A stretch of 64,000 nt of DNA from Cenococcum geophilum 1.58 (Eukaryota > Ascomycota > Dothideomycetes > Gloniales > Gloniaceae): contig KV748181.1 in the NCBI GenBank assembly GCA_001692895.1, positions 372,001-436,000 of the forward strand, in the 5' to 3' direction. The position numbers and the translations under genes were made by a program. The notes under the pieces are model-generated. The model ran no database searches, was not told where the DNA came from, and saw only the letters and a list, made by a program, of their open reading frames with translations. Positions 45,365-58,913 of the stretch are shown piece after piece. Within the stretch, counting starts at the first letter, position 1; each line of letters opens with the position of its first letter.

Positions 45365-45785
45365 TATAACGGAACCTTGTAGTAGGAACTACAATAGGTC
45401 CTATTAATAGGCTAGGTATGTAGGTGATGCAGGAAGTTAACAACGTAATAATAACTAGTGGAGTGGTTGCCTAATAGATTAACTCTAATTATATTCTAAG
45501 AATTATTATAAGGAAGGAACTATCTAGGTAGGGATTAAAGGTCCTTAAATACATAACCGTACTCCTATAAAAGTTGTTGCTCTATCTACTCTATCTACTC
45601 TATTTACTCTATAGCAGATTTTATAGATTACCTAGATTATATAGATTATATCACATGACCTTACTTACCATTCCTCGTTATATAGTTCTATTGGCTCTAT
45701 TCTAGACCGTGCTTATATTAACCAACTAGCTTCTTCTAACTCTTCTTTAAGTAGTTGTAATATCGTACTTAAAGCGTTCGTAATA
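45365..45785 (-). repeat. 3' LTR of family-1 element (421 bp)
   Basis: Limits TATAACGGAACC to GCGTTCGTAATA on the window strand, with the element-sense polypurine tract beyond 45785. The stretch 45786-46189 is the extreme 3' internal part of the element. Confidence 0.88.
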
Positions 45786-46194
45786 CTATCTCCCTTCTCC
45801 TTATCTTCGTCCTTAAAGATACCTAGTATCTCTAAGTTGTTTACTAAAGGTATAATATCCGTTTAATTAATTTGGTTAATATCGTTACTTATTATACCTA
45901 AAGCATCTCCTTCTTTATCTATAGCTCGTCGGTCTCATACTATTACTATAATATTATCTCTTAGTGAGATAATATCTTCTCCGTGTTCTTATTATACGAA
46001 AGAGGGGTTAGTTTATATTACGCTAGCAAGTCCTTTATTCCGGTAACCCTCTTTATATTCGGAGTACACTAAAGCAAATATTTAATCGTCTTGCGATATT
46101 TACTTCTCTTCTAACGCTAAGTATGCGCGTTCTATTACTCTAAATAGTCTTTAAGTACCCTTATTAATTACTGCTAGGGTTTTAGGTTTAATCT

Positions 46195-46429
46195 TATAAC
46201 CGACTACCGACACTGCGTTAAGACACAAGATTACCGCTTAGAAGGCTCCGAGATGGCGTTAACGCCACCCAATATAGTGGTTGCAGATCAATATTGGTGG
46301 CAGATTACCGTTCCTATTTCAGCTATCTATTACCCCATTACTTCTACCTTCTTCGTGTATATATAGAGCCTCTAGAGCTACATTCACAATCAAGTCATTT
46401 ATTCAATTCTTCGCACTGCAAAGCTTACA
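46195..46429 (+). repeat. 5' LTR of Copia element (235 bp)
   Basis: Nearly identical to 51472-51706, differing mostly by transitions. Contains TATATATAGAGCC, a likely TATA region. A short open frame crossing it (46294-46563) is not a gene. Confidence 0.9.
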
Positions 46430-46639
46430 GTTATAAGCCCGGATCGCACCACCTGCTAACCAATCAATCTACTACCTCATTCAAGAAGTCACTACTTCTA
46501 CTACCTTTACAGTGTCTTGAGCTTCTTCACCTATCAAACGAACGGACGATCGACCCCAGTTGACGTACGTACCCGACCGACGAACGAACTAACAAATTAA
46601 ATTAAAAAGTTCAAAACGTCAAAATAAGGTTTTTGCCAA

Positions 46640-47760
46640 GACGCCAATTGGACCCTGCCTGACCTGTCAAATCCTAAAAATAATAACCATAAGCGAATCG
46701 AAAGTTAACCTGATCCTTAACCAGCCTTCTAATTAGACACAGTGGTTCTTTATTATCTAAGACACTGCTAAAACTAATAAGGTATGGGAGCACATTAACC
46801 TATCTAAAAAAGGCAAGCGTCTAAAGCTAGCACAACTAAGTCGTCCTATACTAAGGGATATACTACCCACGGCTATATTAATAGCAAAGCTAGACCCAAG
46901 TCAGCTTACCGCCTACAACTAGCTCTATACTAAATATAAAGACGATCTTCGCATATACGAGAAACAAAAACGGGCTATAAACAATATTAGTAACTATATC
47001 GTTCGCACCACATTAGTAGCCTACCTTCTACTTATTAACGACCTTAATACGGTACACGAACGGCTTTAAGCACTCAAGACTGCACTAGCCCCTACTACCT
47101 TAGGTTAAAAACAAGACGTCCTAAATCAGTATACGGCTTTAAAAGTCTATAATAAAAAGTAGAGCATCGACAAATGGTTAAATAACTGGCGGAATGTCTA
47201 TAAGCTTGCGGAGTAATTAAAGCTACCAGATATACAAGGATTTAGGCTATACTATAACTTTATTTAAGCTATTAAATCTATCTCTTCTAGTTTTACAGGA
47301 GCACTAGAAGTAGACCTCATTAGAAAAAAACGGAAGGATAAAGAGGCCCTATCTATTATTAATCTAATTAAGGAATTTAAGGAGTACTACCGTATGCAGC
47401 AAGCAGTATCCTCGGCTACCCCTACTAATAACTCTGCTTTTACAACCCTAGGCAATTCCAATTTAGATTCTAATAACAATTTTAATTTAGATTTAAAATG
47501 GAATAAGGAATATATATGCGGCTTTAAACATTAATTTAGTAGCTGCTACTATATCGTCGAGCAGAAGCGCCCTTAAGGATAGAAACCAAACCTAGACATC
47601 TAAAAGAAAGTAGAAAAAGCAATCTTATCTACGCCTTGGATTAAACGCATTATTAACCTTATTTTAAAAAAAGAATAGGAAGCAAAGAAGAACACAGAAT
47701 CTATAATTAATTTTAATTCCAAAACCCTACCTTCCAAAACCCCAACTAGCCATACTGCTG
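46640..47760 (+). pseudogene. Degenerate Copia gag
   Basis: Interrupted frame with VNLILNQPSN, TAKTNKVWEHINL, LRDILPTAILIAKLD and WLNNWRNVYKLAE, then a zinc-knuckle-like ICGFKH-FSSCYY at about 47514-47550. This layout matches fungal Copia gag proteins. Stops are TAG/TAA at Gln/Trp sites. The exact start codon is not identified. Confidence 0.7.
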
Positions 47761-47929
47761 TGTTTAGTACTAGTTAAACTCCATTTAAACTCCAGAACAC
47801 CTAGATACTTAACCCTAGTGCAGATACCCACGTCTACAATAACTAAGAAGACTTTACCTTTTCCTACCTAGCTATAGAAGACGACTACCTAATTGCTAGT
47901 AGAAATTGTGAAAAAATATAGGCTTATGG

Positions 47930-50900
47930 AACAGTAACGATTACTGTTGATATACCTACTGGGAGCTCAAAAATGAAGCTATCTTATATAGCATTGGTAC
48001 CTACTATGTTTATAAATATCGTAGCACTATTAAGGGCTATAGATAACGATATCTATTTTAACTTAGGACGAAACTTGCTATACCGTCTAGTAACTGGCGA
48101 AACAGTATGCTATGTAAAACGACTAGGGGGCCACTGGGCACTAATGCACAGAGAGCCTACCCTAGATTTAACAACTTAATTAACCTTCTTAATAAGAAAA
48201 CATTAACCAAGCAGAATGGCCCGCAAATTAGTCGGAGCCACAGCTATAAAATGGCATAAAATACTTGGCCATGCAGGACCTAATGCTATTAAATAGCTTC
48301 CTAAGCACGTCAATGGCGCAGAGCTTAAAGAGCTAATTAATAAATAAGTACCGCTTAAAATCAAATGCGAAGTCTGCTTAATATTAAAGCATATATAGCA
48401 GATCTCTCAAAGACAAGAACACGAATTTCTAGCCACTCGACTATTTGAGCGGGTAGCATTTAATATCATTACCCTTAGAGAACTAGGGTACAACGGCGAT
48501 AGATATATAATGCACTTCTATTACATGTATTCTAAATTTAATTTTGTATTTACCGCCAAGAATAAGGATAAAGCTACCGTCCTACCTACTATCTATAAGA
48601 CCCACCGTTTAATTAAAATACAATTCCACTAAGACGTGATCTTCTTCTGGAGCGATGACGAACGAGCTTTTAAATAAATAGGAGATACCTTGCATATATG
48701 GTGCGCAGACGAAGGCATTACTTTTAAATGCCGAGCCCCGTATACAGAAGAACAAAATGGCGGAGCTAAACAATCTGGACGAACCCTTATGGATTGATTA
48801 AGGGCTATGCAGCTAGAAGCATCCTTACCCCCGTCTTTAGGACTAGAGGCGTTTCTTACCGTAGGATATGTACTTAATTGAACCCCAAATAAGCAACTAG
48901 GATGGAAAACTCCGTACAAGATCGCCTACGGCAAGCCGCCATTACTTACCCATATGCATGTATACGGCTGCAAAACCTATACACTGGACAAACGAATTAA
49001 AAGGGGAGATAAACTAGCTCCTTATACATCAATTGGATACCTAGTCGGCTACGATTTAACCAATATCTATTGAATCTGGATTCCGAGTCTCCGCAAGGTC
49101 ATTCGAACTAGAGACGTCACATTTGACAAGACCTCGTTCTATAACCCTAAGGGTCAAGACATCGACTACCTGCTAAGGGAAGTATTAGAAGACACCCTCT
49201 AGACGATCAGTCTACTAGAACCTCTATATAAGGACGAATCTAAGGACGAATTAATCCTATACATAGTCAATCTGGACCCTTAAAGATCTACCTTAGGTGT
49301 AGATCAAACGACTATATCTAAATCGAATGATTTAGCAAAGCTTCGTACGAAGGATACTGAGCAGTTACCGACACCTAGTAGAACGGTATCTTTAGATTTA
49401 CTAGAATTGAATACCTTACCACAAGGACTTTAAGACGACATCCTAGATATAATTGAAACAATTCTAACCCAGCCAAGCTCTCTAGAACCATCCAATAGAG
49501 CAATTAATATAGCTCTATAAGTTAACGAAGTCTTGGCCAAACCTTCTGCCGACCTTATCTTACTAGAAGGATCAAAACGAATTCGACGTTAAGCGCATGC
49601 AGCAGCACTAACCAATCTATCTACCCTATTTGGTTACTACGCTGGATTTGCCACAGGATTAGTAAAGGACATCGACCGAACTAGATCCTCATCTCTATAT
49701 TAGGATAACCTTCCTCCTAAACCAAAGAATCTTAAAGATCTGAGAAAGTATCCTTTGACTACTGGCTTTTAAAAGGCTATGGAAAAAGAATACAACGACC
49801 TAAAACGCCGAGGGATATTTAAGACTGTACCGAAAGCAGAAGCAGGCAACAAGCAGATCCTTCTACTAAAATGGGTCTTCAAATATAAGCTCGATAGTGA
49901 CGGCTACCTACAGAAGCTTAAAGCTAGACTATGCGTTTGCGGAGACCTGCAGATTACAGAGGAAGAGACCTATACAGCAACCCTAGCTGCTCGAATATTC
50001 CGTGCTCTTATAGCTATAGCAGCCGCATTTGACCTGGAAATTCGATAGTATAACGCTGTAAACGCATTTATAAATGCCAAGCTTAGTAAACTAATCTACT
50101 GCTACTGCCTAGAAGGTTTTGATTAAAACGGATATGTCCTAAAGCTACTTATGGCGCTATATGGATTGAAAATCTCACCACTACTTTGGTATAAAGAGCT
50201 TACTAATACACTGGCTAAATTTAGATTAGAACTAGTACTAGGTACTAACTGCCTATTTACCAATAGACGACTTATTGTCTTCTTCTATATAGACGATATA
50301 GCCGTCCTATTTGCCAAGAAGGACCTTTTAAGACTTAAAGAATTTAAAGCAAAATTGCTGCACCAATACGAAATCCGTGTACTAGGAGACCTACAGTGGT
50401 TCCTAGGTATTTAAATTAGTCGAGATTGAGCAAGTAGGAAGCTCTGGCTTTGCTAAGACTCCTATATTAAAAAGATAGCCAATCGATTCAATATTTAACC
50501 ACTAGAAAGATTTCCTAAGTTACTACTTCCTGCTAAAGAACTAATTCTGTCCGACTAGCAGACGAACCCTTAAAGAACCCTAGCCTACCAGCAACGAGTA
50601 GGGTCACTTGCATACCTTACCGTATTTAGAAGACCTAATATTACTAAGACGCATTCTAAGCTGGCCGAATTCCTTACTAATCTAAATTAATAATACCTTA
50701 ACACAGCAAACCAAGCTATTGCTTACTGTCTTGGAATAAAATCTACAGCTATTAAATACTCTGGCGAAGTATTTGGAGCCCACGTCTACTTTAGAAACCC
50801 TAAAGGAGAAGACGTCACCTTTTACGGAGCATCCGACGCAGTATTTGCGGACTATATAGAAACTAGACGGAGCTCTTAAGGATATCTATTTATCCTATTT

Positions 50901-51250
50901 GGAGGACTGATTGATTGGAAAGCAACCCTATAGCGATCTGTTACTCGCTTAACTACTAAAGCAGAGCTTCTCTCCCTATCTACTGCTGCCGTTAAAATTA
51001 TCTGGTGGCAACGATTCTTTAAGGTAATTAGCTTTAATTTAGAACGCGAATTTACCGTACTTTGCGACAATATGTAGACCGTATAACTCCTAAGACAGGA
51101 TACACTAAAGCTTAACACTAAGCTTCGACATATCGACGTTCACTAGCACTGGCTAAGATAGGAAGTCTAAGACAAAAAGATTGACGTCTAATAGGTCCCT
51201 ATAGATAAGATGCCTGCTGACGGCCTTATTAAGATCTTACCCTGTTAAAA
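47930..51250 (+). pseudogene. Degenerate Copia pol (protease-integrase-RT-RNase H)
   Basis: Protease end at about 47940-48180; integrase zinc-binding region near 48240-48420 (KWHKILGHAGPNAI, CEVCLILKH); integrase core at about 48430-48960 (LRELGYNGDRYIMHF, YTEEQNGGAK with the catalytic Glu region); RT at about 49740-50430, with two open stretches (49779-50048 and 50151-50414), LLKWVFKYKLDSDG and YIDD at 50286-50297; RNase H at about 50720-51240 (GASDAVFADY, TTKAELLSLSTA, NTKLRHIDVH). Interrupting codons are mostly TAG/TAA, so the polyprotein cannot be made from this copy. Confidence 0.85.
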
Positions 51251-51471
51251 GCACGAGGCATGGATAAAGCAATTGAATTTGGTGGATATTCAACATCAGA
51301 TCAATTAATTCCATTCGCAATATCCGCAATATTTATAATATTCGCAATATGCCATTCTTACCCTATCCGTTTGCTACTCTTAAATTGTATCTAAATTTCC
51401 TATTTTGGTATAGCTTCTGCCCTTATTTTATGTTCTACAGCTTTAACTACACCGTTAAATCTGGGGGGGTG

Positions 51472-51706
51472 TGTAACCGACTACCAACACTATATTAAGA
51501 CACAAGATCACCGCTTGGAAGGCTCCGAGATGGCGTTAACGCCACCCAATATAGTGGTTGCAGATCAATATTGGTGGCAGATTACCGTTCCCATTTCAGC
51601 TATCTATTACCCCATCACTTCTACCTTCTTTGTGTATATATAGAGCCTCTAGAGCTACATTCACAATCAAGTCGTTTATTTAATTCTTCGCACTGCAAAG
51701 CTTATA
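51472..51706 (+). repeat. 3' LTR of Copia element (235 bp)
   Basis: Follows the G-run polypurine tract, starts TGTAACCGACTACC, ends GCAAAGCTTATA, then the target duplication AATCT. Confidence 0.9.
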
Positions 51707-51711
51707 AATCT

Positions 51712-54700
51712 ACTGCTGCGAAACTTAATAATAAGCTTTCGGTAGCGCTTACTAAACTTCGTTGTTCCTATAACGCTAAGAAAGAGGCTACTAATACTTA
51801 ATAACGTGCTCTAGATTCTCGTCTTGCTGCGTCCGCTTAGTTAATCCGTCTTAAAAAGGTTCGTAAGAAGGTTTATTTTAAGGAGTAGAAACTTATAGAA
51901 TAAGGTTTATAGGAACTTAGCGATAAAAGAACGGATTCTCTTCTAATAGAGAAGGAAATAATTCTAAATACCTTAGTAGCTGGTCCTCCTAAGTCCCCCT
52001 TAGGTGGCTCGTTCTTTAGCGATCCTTCTTTATTAATACTGCCTAACCTTTTCTCTTCCAATACTCCTATACCTTTCCTATAGCATTCTTTAAATTTTCT
52101 AGTAGTTCCTAGGTAGTCTCTTTATAGCCTATCCACTTCACTTTATATTATATTTCGTTATCTATATCCTTATAACTAACGATCTTTAAAACTTACTATT
52201 TATCTTCCTCTTATCCTCTATATATGTCTACCTTATAGACCGGTGGCTTAATATTTCTGTATACTGGCTCTAGCATTGCGATATACTATATAGGGTAGAT
52301 CTTTATTTTAGCTAGTAGGTTTAACTTAAACATAACCGGTGAAATTCTCTTTATAATTTTAAAAGGTCCTAGTCTAACGTGGTCTAACTTCTTACTTAGT
52401 CGTTAACTCTTAAAATTTTTATGCAGTAGCCATGCTTTATCTCCCTCCTTAAGATCTAGTCCCTTAGATCTTTTAGTGTTATAGTATTTCTTTATTCTTT
52501 ATTATACCACCTTAGCTGTTTCTATAAGGTTTATATAAAGATTTATTAATATCTCTATTCTTTACTTAGCCGTGCTACTTATTTTCTTTACTTAACGTGG
52601 CGATAATAATATCCTTAGCTCGTATCCATAATTCGCCTTAAATAGTAATATGCCTATTCCTTCTTATGGTATTATATTATATATAAACTATATAACTAGT
52701 AATAATAATACCTAATTATTTTATGCATAATTAATATAATGTCTTAGATACTGTTCTAGTGTCTAATTTAGTCTCTCCGTTTAACCATCTGTCTGCGGAT
52801 AATATATAGTGGAAGTTGCTACTTAAACTCCTTATTCCGCCAAGAATACCTCCTAAAATGCTGCTATAAATCTTAGATCTCTATCTAATATAATTTTGCT
52901 TAGTGCTCCGTGTCTTATAAACACTTCTTTAACATAAATTCTAGCAACATCTTCCGCTAAGATTTCTTCTATATATGCTATAAAGTATCCCCACTTTGTT
53001 AGCTTATCTACTATTACTAAGATTACGTTATAATCTTACCCGGTAATAGGATCTCTTAATTTTAGTAACTTTACGATAAAGTCCTATAATATAACCTCCT
53101 ATGGTCTTTCTAGTATTTTAATAGGTTATAGCTCTCTATATAGCTTATGCCTTATTAGTTTATTTCTTTAGCAATTTAGATATTCCTTAATAACTTATCT
53201 TGCTAGTCCTTAGATTTTATTAATAATATATTCTTCTTAAAGTCTTAATACTAGGCCTATAGCTCTATTATATTCTTAAGTTAGTCCCTTATAGAATAAC
53301 TTAATAAACTCTCTTATAATGTGTCTCGGCACGTATATTGCTTTTTAATTTTTGTACTACTTTAAGTTTGGATCCTCTGCCTATACGTCTTAGATCTTTT
53401 ATAACTAGTTACTCTCTAGTAATTTATAGGTTTAACTAATTTCTCTTATTGCTGCGATTTTTAGATAATTATACCTAATTAACCCGTCCGTATCTTTTTG
53501 CAGTAAAGCCCCTAATAGCTTTTTATTGTTTTATAGTTTAGCTTTTCTACTTAGAGCGTCTGCTTATATATTATCTGTACCCTTAATATACTAAATCTTA
53601 AAATAGTATTCTATAAGCATTTCTGCCTATCTAACTTATCTCTAATTAAGTTCTTTTATTATTAGGAACCCCGTTAGGTTCTTATAATCCGTCTTAACTA
53701 TAAATAGTTTTTCTATATCTTATAAGAATGCTCTCTATTCCTATAATACTGCAACTATACCTAATAACTCCTTGTTATAGATGTTATAGTTTAGTTCTAG
53801 TGGTATCATTTTTCAACTATAGTATACCACTAGGTGCCATCCATCTTTATATTTCTATAGAAAGTATACCCCTAGTATAAAGTCTAATACATCCGTTTTA
53901 ACCACTGTCTCTAGCTTCAGTTAGTAGATTTTAAGGATTAGGTCTTAGGTAAACAACTCCTTAACCTCCTTAAATAGTTTCCTCTACTCTTCTCTTTATA
54001 CCCAAGGTTCTTCTTTCTTTATTAACCTTATAAATGGCTTAATGTCCTTTAACTATTAAGCTATAAACCTTTTACAGTAATTACAAAACCCTAGAAACGA
54101 CCTTAGCTGCGTAATATTCTCTAGTTCTTACCAATTCACTATAGCCTTAATCTTCTTTGGATCTATACTAAGTTGGCCTAGTTTAATAATAAATCTAATA
54201 AAATCTATCTTCCTAGTAAAGAACTTGCATTTCTTAATTGCTACTAGCATTTATTCTTTATATAGTCTCTTTAAAACCCATTTAACGTGTTCTCCGTGCT
54301 CTTTCTTACTTATTAAGTAGATAATAATATTGTTAAGGTATACCATAACAAATTTATCTAAGTGTTCTCTTAATATATTGTTAATACGTTTCTGGAACGT
54401 TGCTAGTATATTTATAAGTCCAAATTATATTACTAATAGCTTATATAGTCCTTCCTTTAACCTAAAGGCTGCCTTTTATTTATCGCCTTCCTTAATTCTA
54501 ATCTAATAGTACGCCTATCTTAGATCTATCTTTGTGAAGATTTACGTATTGCCGATCCTATTTTAGATTTCGCTAATTAAGGGTAAAGGATACCTATCCT
54601 TCCTAATGATGCTATTTAACTGTCTATAGTTAATGCATAGCCTAAGTTTTCCATTTTTCTTTAGTACGAACAATACTGAATATTCTGCTAATAACTGTAA

Positions 54701-57700
54701 TAGTCTAATATATCCCTTTCGTAAGTTCTCCTAGATAAACTCTTTTAGTGCTCTCCCTTCTTCTTTAGTAAGCTTATAGATTAGAAAGAACCTTAGACTT
54801 GTTCCTAGTTCTAATTCTATCTTATAGTCCTATACTGCGTACTCTAACAGCTTTTTACTTTCTAGTAACTATAGTTTCTTGCCGTACTTATGGTATCTTT
54901 TTAGTATATAACTTAGTCCTTTTTCTATTTCTTTATAGGTCGCCCCTACTTAGTACTATACCATCTTAGCTTATTATCGCATCTTACGGCGTTAAGTATC
55001 TTTAATATCGACCTAACTTATAACCCAATCGATCTTTGGATTGTATTCTTATAACTAAGGCATTCCTAATACTACCTTATTATTTCCTAATAGTAATATA
55101 TCAAAAGACATTCCGATTTATCTCCCTTTAATGGTTATTTAAATAGGTCCTATTTTAAGATTAATAATACCCCCTCTATAGGCTATTAGATCTCCTAAAA
55201 TTGTGACTAATAGATAAGGGTGCTTTTTTTATTTATGCGGTAGCCCTATCCGTTTTACTACTACTGGTAAGATATAGTTTCTTATTACTCTACTATCTAC
55301 TAATGCTTTAAACTGTTAATCTTGCCATTTAATTTATAAATTTAGGTATTGTCCTTAAATTCCTTTAAGGGTTTAAGGCTCTACTACTGGCTTTCTCTAG
55401 TCCCGTAGGCCTCTACTTTTCCTAACTATTAGCTGCTAGATTCTAATGCACTTAGCTTACTCTTTAGCTAATGCCTTATTTGTTTCTTATCCTTAATATA
55501 CTATAGATACGTATTCTCTAGGCATTCCCACTACTGTTATCCATCTAGGCATTCTTCCATAAGGAATCTTCCTAGTTAAAGTATTAAGTCTCCTAACTCT
55601 TAAACTTCTATTAGATGCCAGCTATATATATACTTAGCATTCTTATACTATCGCTTATCTAGCGCCTAATATATCCTTATAGGGTATTTCCGATTCTTTT
55701 CTTTTAGGTTTTTATGCATCTTGTATATATTATCTATATATACAATCCATAATAGCGTATAGTGCGCTAGGTGCTTTAGGTTAACTCTTAACTTATCTTT
55801 ATCTTTAAGTTTAAACCTCTATTGCACTAATCTAAACGTTATAACTTCATTTATAGGTACTAAGACGCGTCTCTCGCTTCTCTAGTCCTCTAATTATTTC
55901 TCTAGATCCTTTAATATTATAATTAAGGCTCCCTTAATATAATTCATTACTTTTTCCATAATTAGGTGGTTTTAGATAACTTTTTCGTCCAACTATATAT
56001 AGAAATCTTCCTACTTATCATTATATCGTTGCTTATACTACTTTTAGTATAGCTACTAGAGTATATACGGTCTGTCCGTAAGGAAGTATCTTCTCATTAC
56101 TATATCGTGACAGCCCTTTATATATCGTTCTTTAAATCTAGTTAGAATCCCTAGATCCTCTTCGTTTTCCAGTTTAGTAAGCTACTTAGCTCTTAGTGTG
56201 CCTACTTTTAGCCTATTAGTGATTCTTTATACTAGCACTCTGTCTTATATACAACCTATTACACTAGATCTTGTATCTAGTTTCTTTTCTTGCCATGTAA
56301 GGATTCTTGCTCTAAATTTATTTATGGTTTCTTATGGTTTGCGTCTTATAACCAAATCCTTAAAGTTTTCTTACTTCTTAATTATAGTATTAACTTTTCG
56401 ATCTTTAGTCCGAACACTATATTCTACTAGTAAATCTTCTAGGTCTATATATCTGTCTCCTAGTCTAATTACTGTTTATACTATAGATTCTCTAATCTAT
56501 AGCGAAGCCATCTACTTCTTACCTGTGGGTGTCCTTATTTATACTTTAAATTCTTAGTCCCTTAGATTCTTTAATCCTAAGCTCGCTTCTTTCTTAAGCT
56601 GCGCTCTAGCCTTAGTCCAACTAGGCTTTGCTAGTATTCTTATCTCGTCTTAAGAATCTTAAATCTTACTTATCTTATCTTAAGAGTCTTATACCTTTAG
56701 GAAACTTCGTCCTAAGCTTATTCGTATATTGCTAAACTAAGCTATTGCTCTACTCTATCGGTTATCGTCTATTATAGGTCCCTAAGTATACCTCATCTCG
56801 TTTTAAGAATCTTGGTCGTCTTTTATCTCATCTTAAGAATCTTAAGCCTTTAGCCTTTTGCCTTTATTAAGTGGTAAGCTAGTACTAGCAGTCGTCTGCT
56901 TACTTAATTATCTCTAGATATTACTCCTTCCGTCTTATAAAGCGATGGATGCCGTATTTAATAGTGTTATAATGCCCGTTACTAAACCTTGCTCTATAGC
57001 GGTTTCAGTCTCTACTTCTATTACGTTATTAAGGTTTAGATACCCCTAGTTAGTTCCTTTACTATCCTCATCGCTATTAATTAATAAGTACTCCGACTCT
57101 ATTATTATTGTTATTAATTATCGTCCGTACGTTGCTATAATATCTTAATCCAGCTTATAAAGTTAATCTTATTCTTTATCTAACTCTTTAGTTTCTTTAA
57201 GTCCTCTTAACTCTAGCTTTTATGGCTAATAGCTTATACTATACTTAGCATCTTTATAAATTTAGTATATATTATTATAACAAAACGCAAAACTTCTAAT
57301 TAAACACTCTTTTGTTCCTTGTAGTATACTATTATCCCTCTATATATATGTGTTATATACTATTAGTCTAGTTCCCTTTACTACGTGGTAATTCTAACCA
57401 CTTTTATAGTCTCTAGCAAAATAACCCTATTTTCCGCAATTTATATAAGCTCCGTCTTTAAACTATTACTTTTACTATAGAGTCCGCTTAAACGTCTTCT
57501 ACTGCTAAGATCTTTGGTTTAGCCTATACTCCTTAGTCCTATAATTACTTAATCCTTAACTTCTAGGTTTTTATAATTGTTTTCCCTATTTCTTATAGGT
57601 TTCTCTAGTACCACTTAGGTCTATTAGCTCTACGCCATACTATAGTTTCTAACTTAGCTTTAGTTGTTACGTACTTTGCGTCTTATATAACTATAGAACT

Positions 57701-58449
57701 CTATCTTAGCCTTTCTTAGCCTATTCCCTTTAGAAGATCCTATTATTGATCTTAATTACTTAATCTATTAATTCCCTTAGGGTGTCCGTATCTTCTATTA
57801 GAATAATTACGTTCTAGACTTTAGCCTTAAGTCCCTGTTTATACTATGCTATAAGCGCCCTATTATTCCATTCGACCTATATAGCAAGTATTTAAAACTA
57901 TATCGTGTACTTAATTGCTAAATTTTACTATGTTAGGTCCTAAAGCTTCCTCTTTACTATTATTATTACTTTTAGGTCCCTAAATATCTATATTAATCGT
58001 TCCGCAAATCCTACCTAGCTAAAAAATATAAATCGTACCTCTTAATTAGTAGTAGTTATTCCATTAGTCTATATTTCCATTAAGTAAGGTTTAAACCATT
58101 TAAGCGCCCTTCCTATTAAGAATAGTCCTGCGTAGGCTATCTAATCCATTAACGTGGCTAACTTAGCCCCCTCTTATATGACTTTAAAATGTATTTACGT
58201 AAGAAATCCTTTAAGCTTTAATCTCTCCCCTAAGAATTGTTTAATTAAAGGTAACTTAACCTTTACTACTCCAATTCCATTAAGTCTTTCTTTAAGTGTT
58301 TAGTTATTTTTATTTAACCTATTAACGATTTCTTATAACTGCCTAACCGTAACTGGTTGTAAGTCAGTATCTTATATACTTGTATCTCCACTTAACCTTA
58401 AAGTAGTTGCTGCCGTTAACGGCGTTATAGTGGCTGCTTTTAGTAGCAT
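51712..58449 (-). pseudogene. Degenerate gag-pol of family-1 Gypsy (main internal segment)
   Basis: In minus sense: gag from the ATG at 58449 (MLLKAA start shared with 29187), protease near 55300 (VDS motif), RT at about 54720-54050 with YLNNIIIY, integrase at about 53450-52350 and chromodomain at about 52230-52110. Stops are frequent. A 119-codon frame at 56198-56557 on the opposite strand is a shadow of decayed gag. Confidence 0.75.
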
Positions 58450-58487
58450 ATTATTTAACTTCTAAGACTATAACTAGGTAGTGATTA

Positions 58488-58908
58488 TATAACGGAACCT
58501 TATAGTAGGAACTACGNTGGGTNCTATTAATAGGCTAGGTGTATAGGTAATATAGGAAGTTAACAACATAATAATAACTGGTGGAGTGGTTGCCTAATAG
58601 ATTAACTTTAATTATATTCTGAAAATCACTATAAGGAAGGAACTATCTAGGTAGGGACTAAAGGTCCTTAAATACACAACCGTACTCCTATGAAAGTCGT
58701 TGCTCTATCTACTCTATCTACTCTGTTTGCTCTATAGCAGATCTCATAGATTACCCAGATTATATAGATCACATCACGTGACCTTACTTACCATTTCTCG
58801 TCACATGGTTCTATTGGCTCCATCTTAAACCGTGCTTGTATTAACCAACTAGCTTCTTCCGACTCTTCTCTAAGTAGTCGTAACATCGTACTTAAAGCGT
58901 TCGTAATA
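58488..58908 (-). repeat. 5' LTR of family-1 element (421 bp)
   Basis: Limits TATAACGGAACC to GCGTTCGTAATA, followed by ATAGG. Contains two ambiguous bases (58517 and 58523), probably collapsed repeat copies or uncertain calls. Confidence 0.88.
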
Positions 58909-58913
58909 ATAGG

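Larger units (their letters stand above)
46195..51706 (+). mobile_element. Ty1/Copia element, complete, nested in the family-1 Gypsy
   Basis: Two 235-bp LTRs starting TGTAAC/TATAAC and ending TTACA/TTATA, with target duplication AATCT (46190-46194 and 51707-51711). The plus strand carries gag with a zinc knuckle, then protease, integrase, RT and RNase H: the Copia order, with integrase before RT. A polypurine tract (CTGGGGGGGTG, 51461-51471) abuts the 3' LTR. It is the innermost and apparently youngest layer: RIP stops are present but frames of about 270 bases survive and RT keeps YIDD. Confidence 0.93.
45365..58908 (-). mobile_element. Ty3/Gypsy chromovirus (family 1), complete, split by a Copia element
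   Basis: Flanked by ATAGG (45360-45364 and 58909-58913) with two 421-bp LTRs. Its internal DNA is interrupted by the Copia element at 46195-51706; subtracting that plus one target duplication leaves 7185 bp, two bases from the sister copy at 15725-29646. Order in minus sense: gag from 58449, protease, RT, RNase H, integrase, chromodomain. The RT box is YLNN (plus coordinates about 54329-54340). It inserted in the opposite orientation to the family-3 host. Confidence 0.92.

Noticed and set aside
46430..46455. Sequence after the Copia 5' LTR as a tRNA primer-binding site
   Set aside because: It does not begin with the TGG complement of a tRNA CCA end and no convincing tRNA match could be made by eye.
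56198..56557. 119-codon plus-strand frame
   Set aside because: Lies antisense within decayed gag of a family-1 Gypsy element; AT-rich and without motif.
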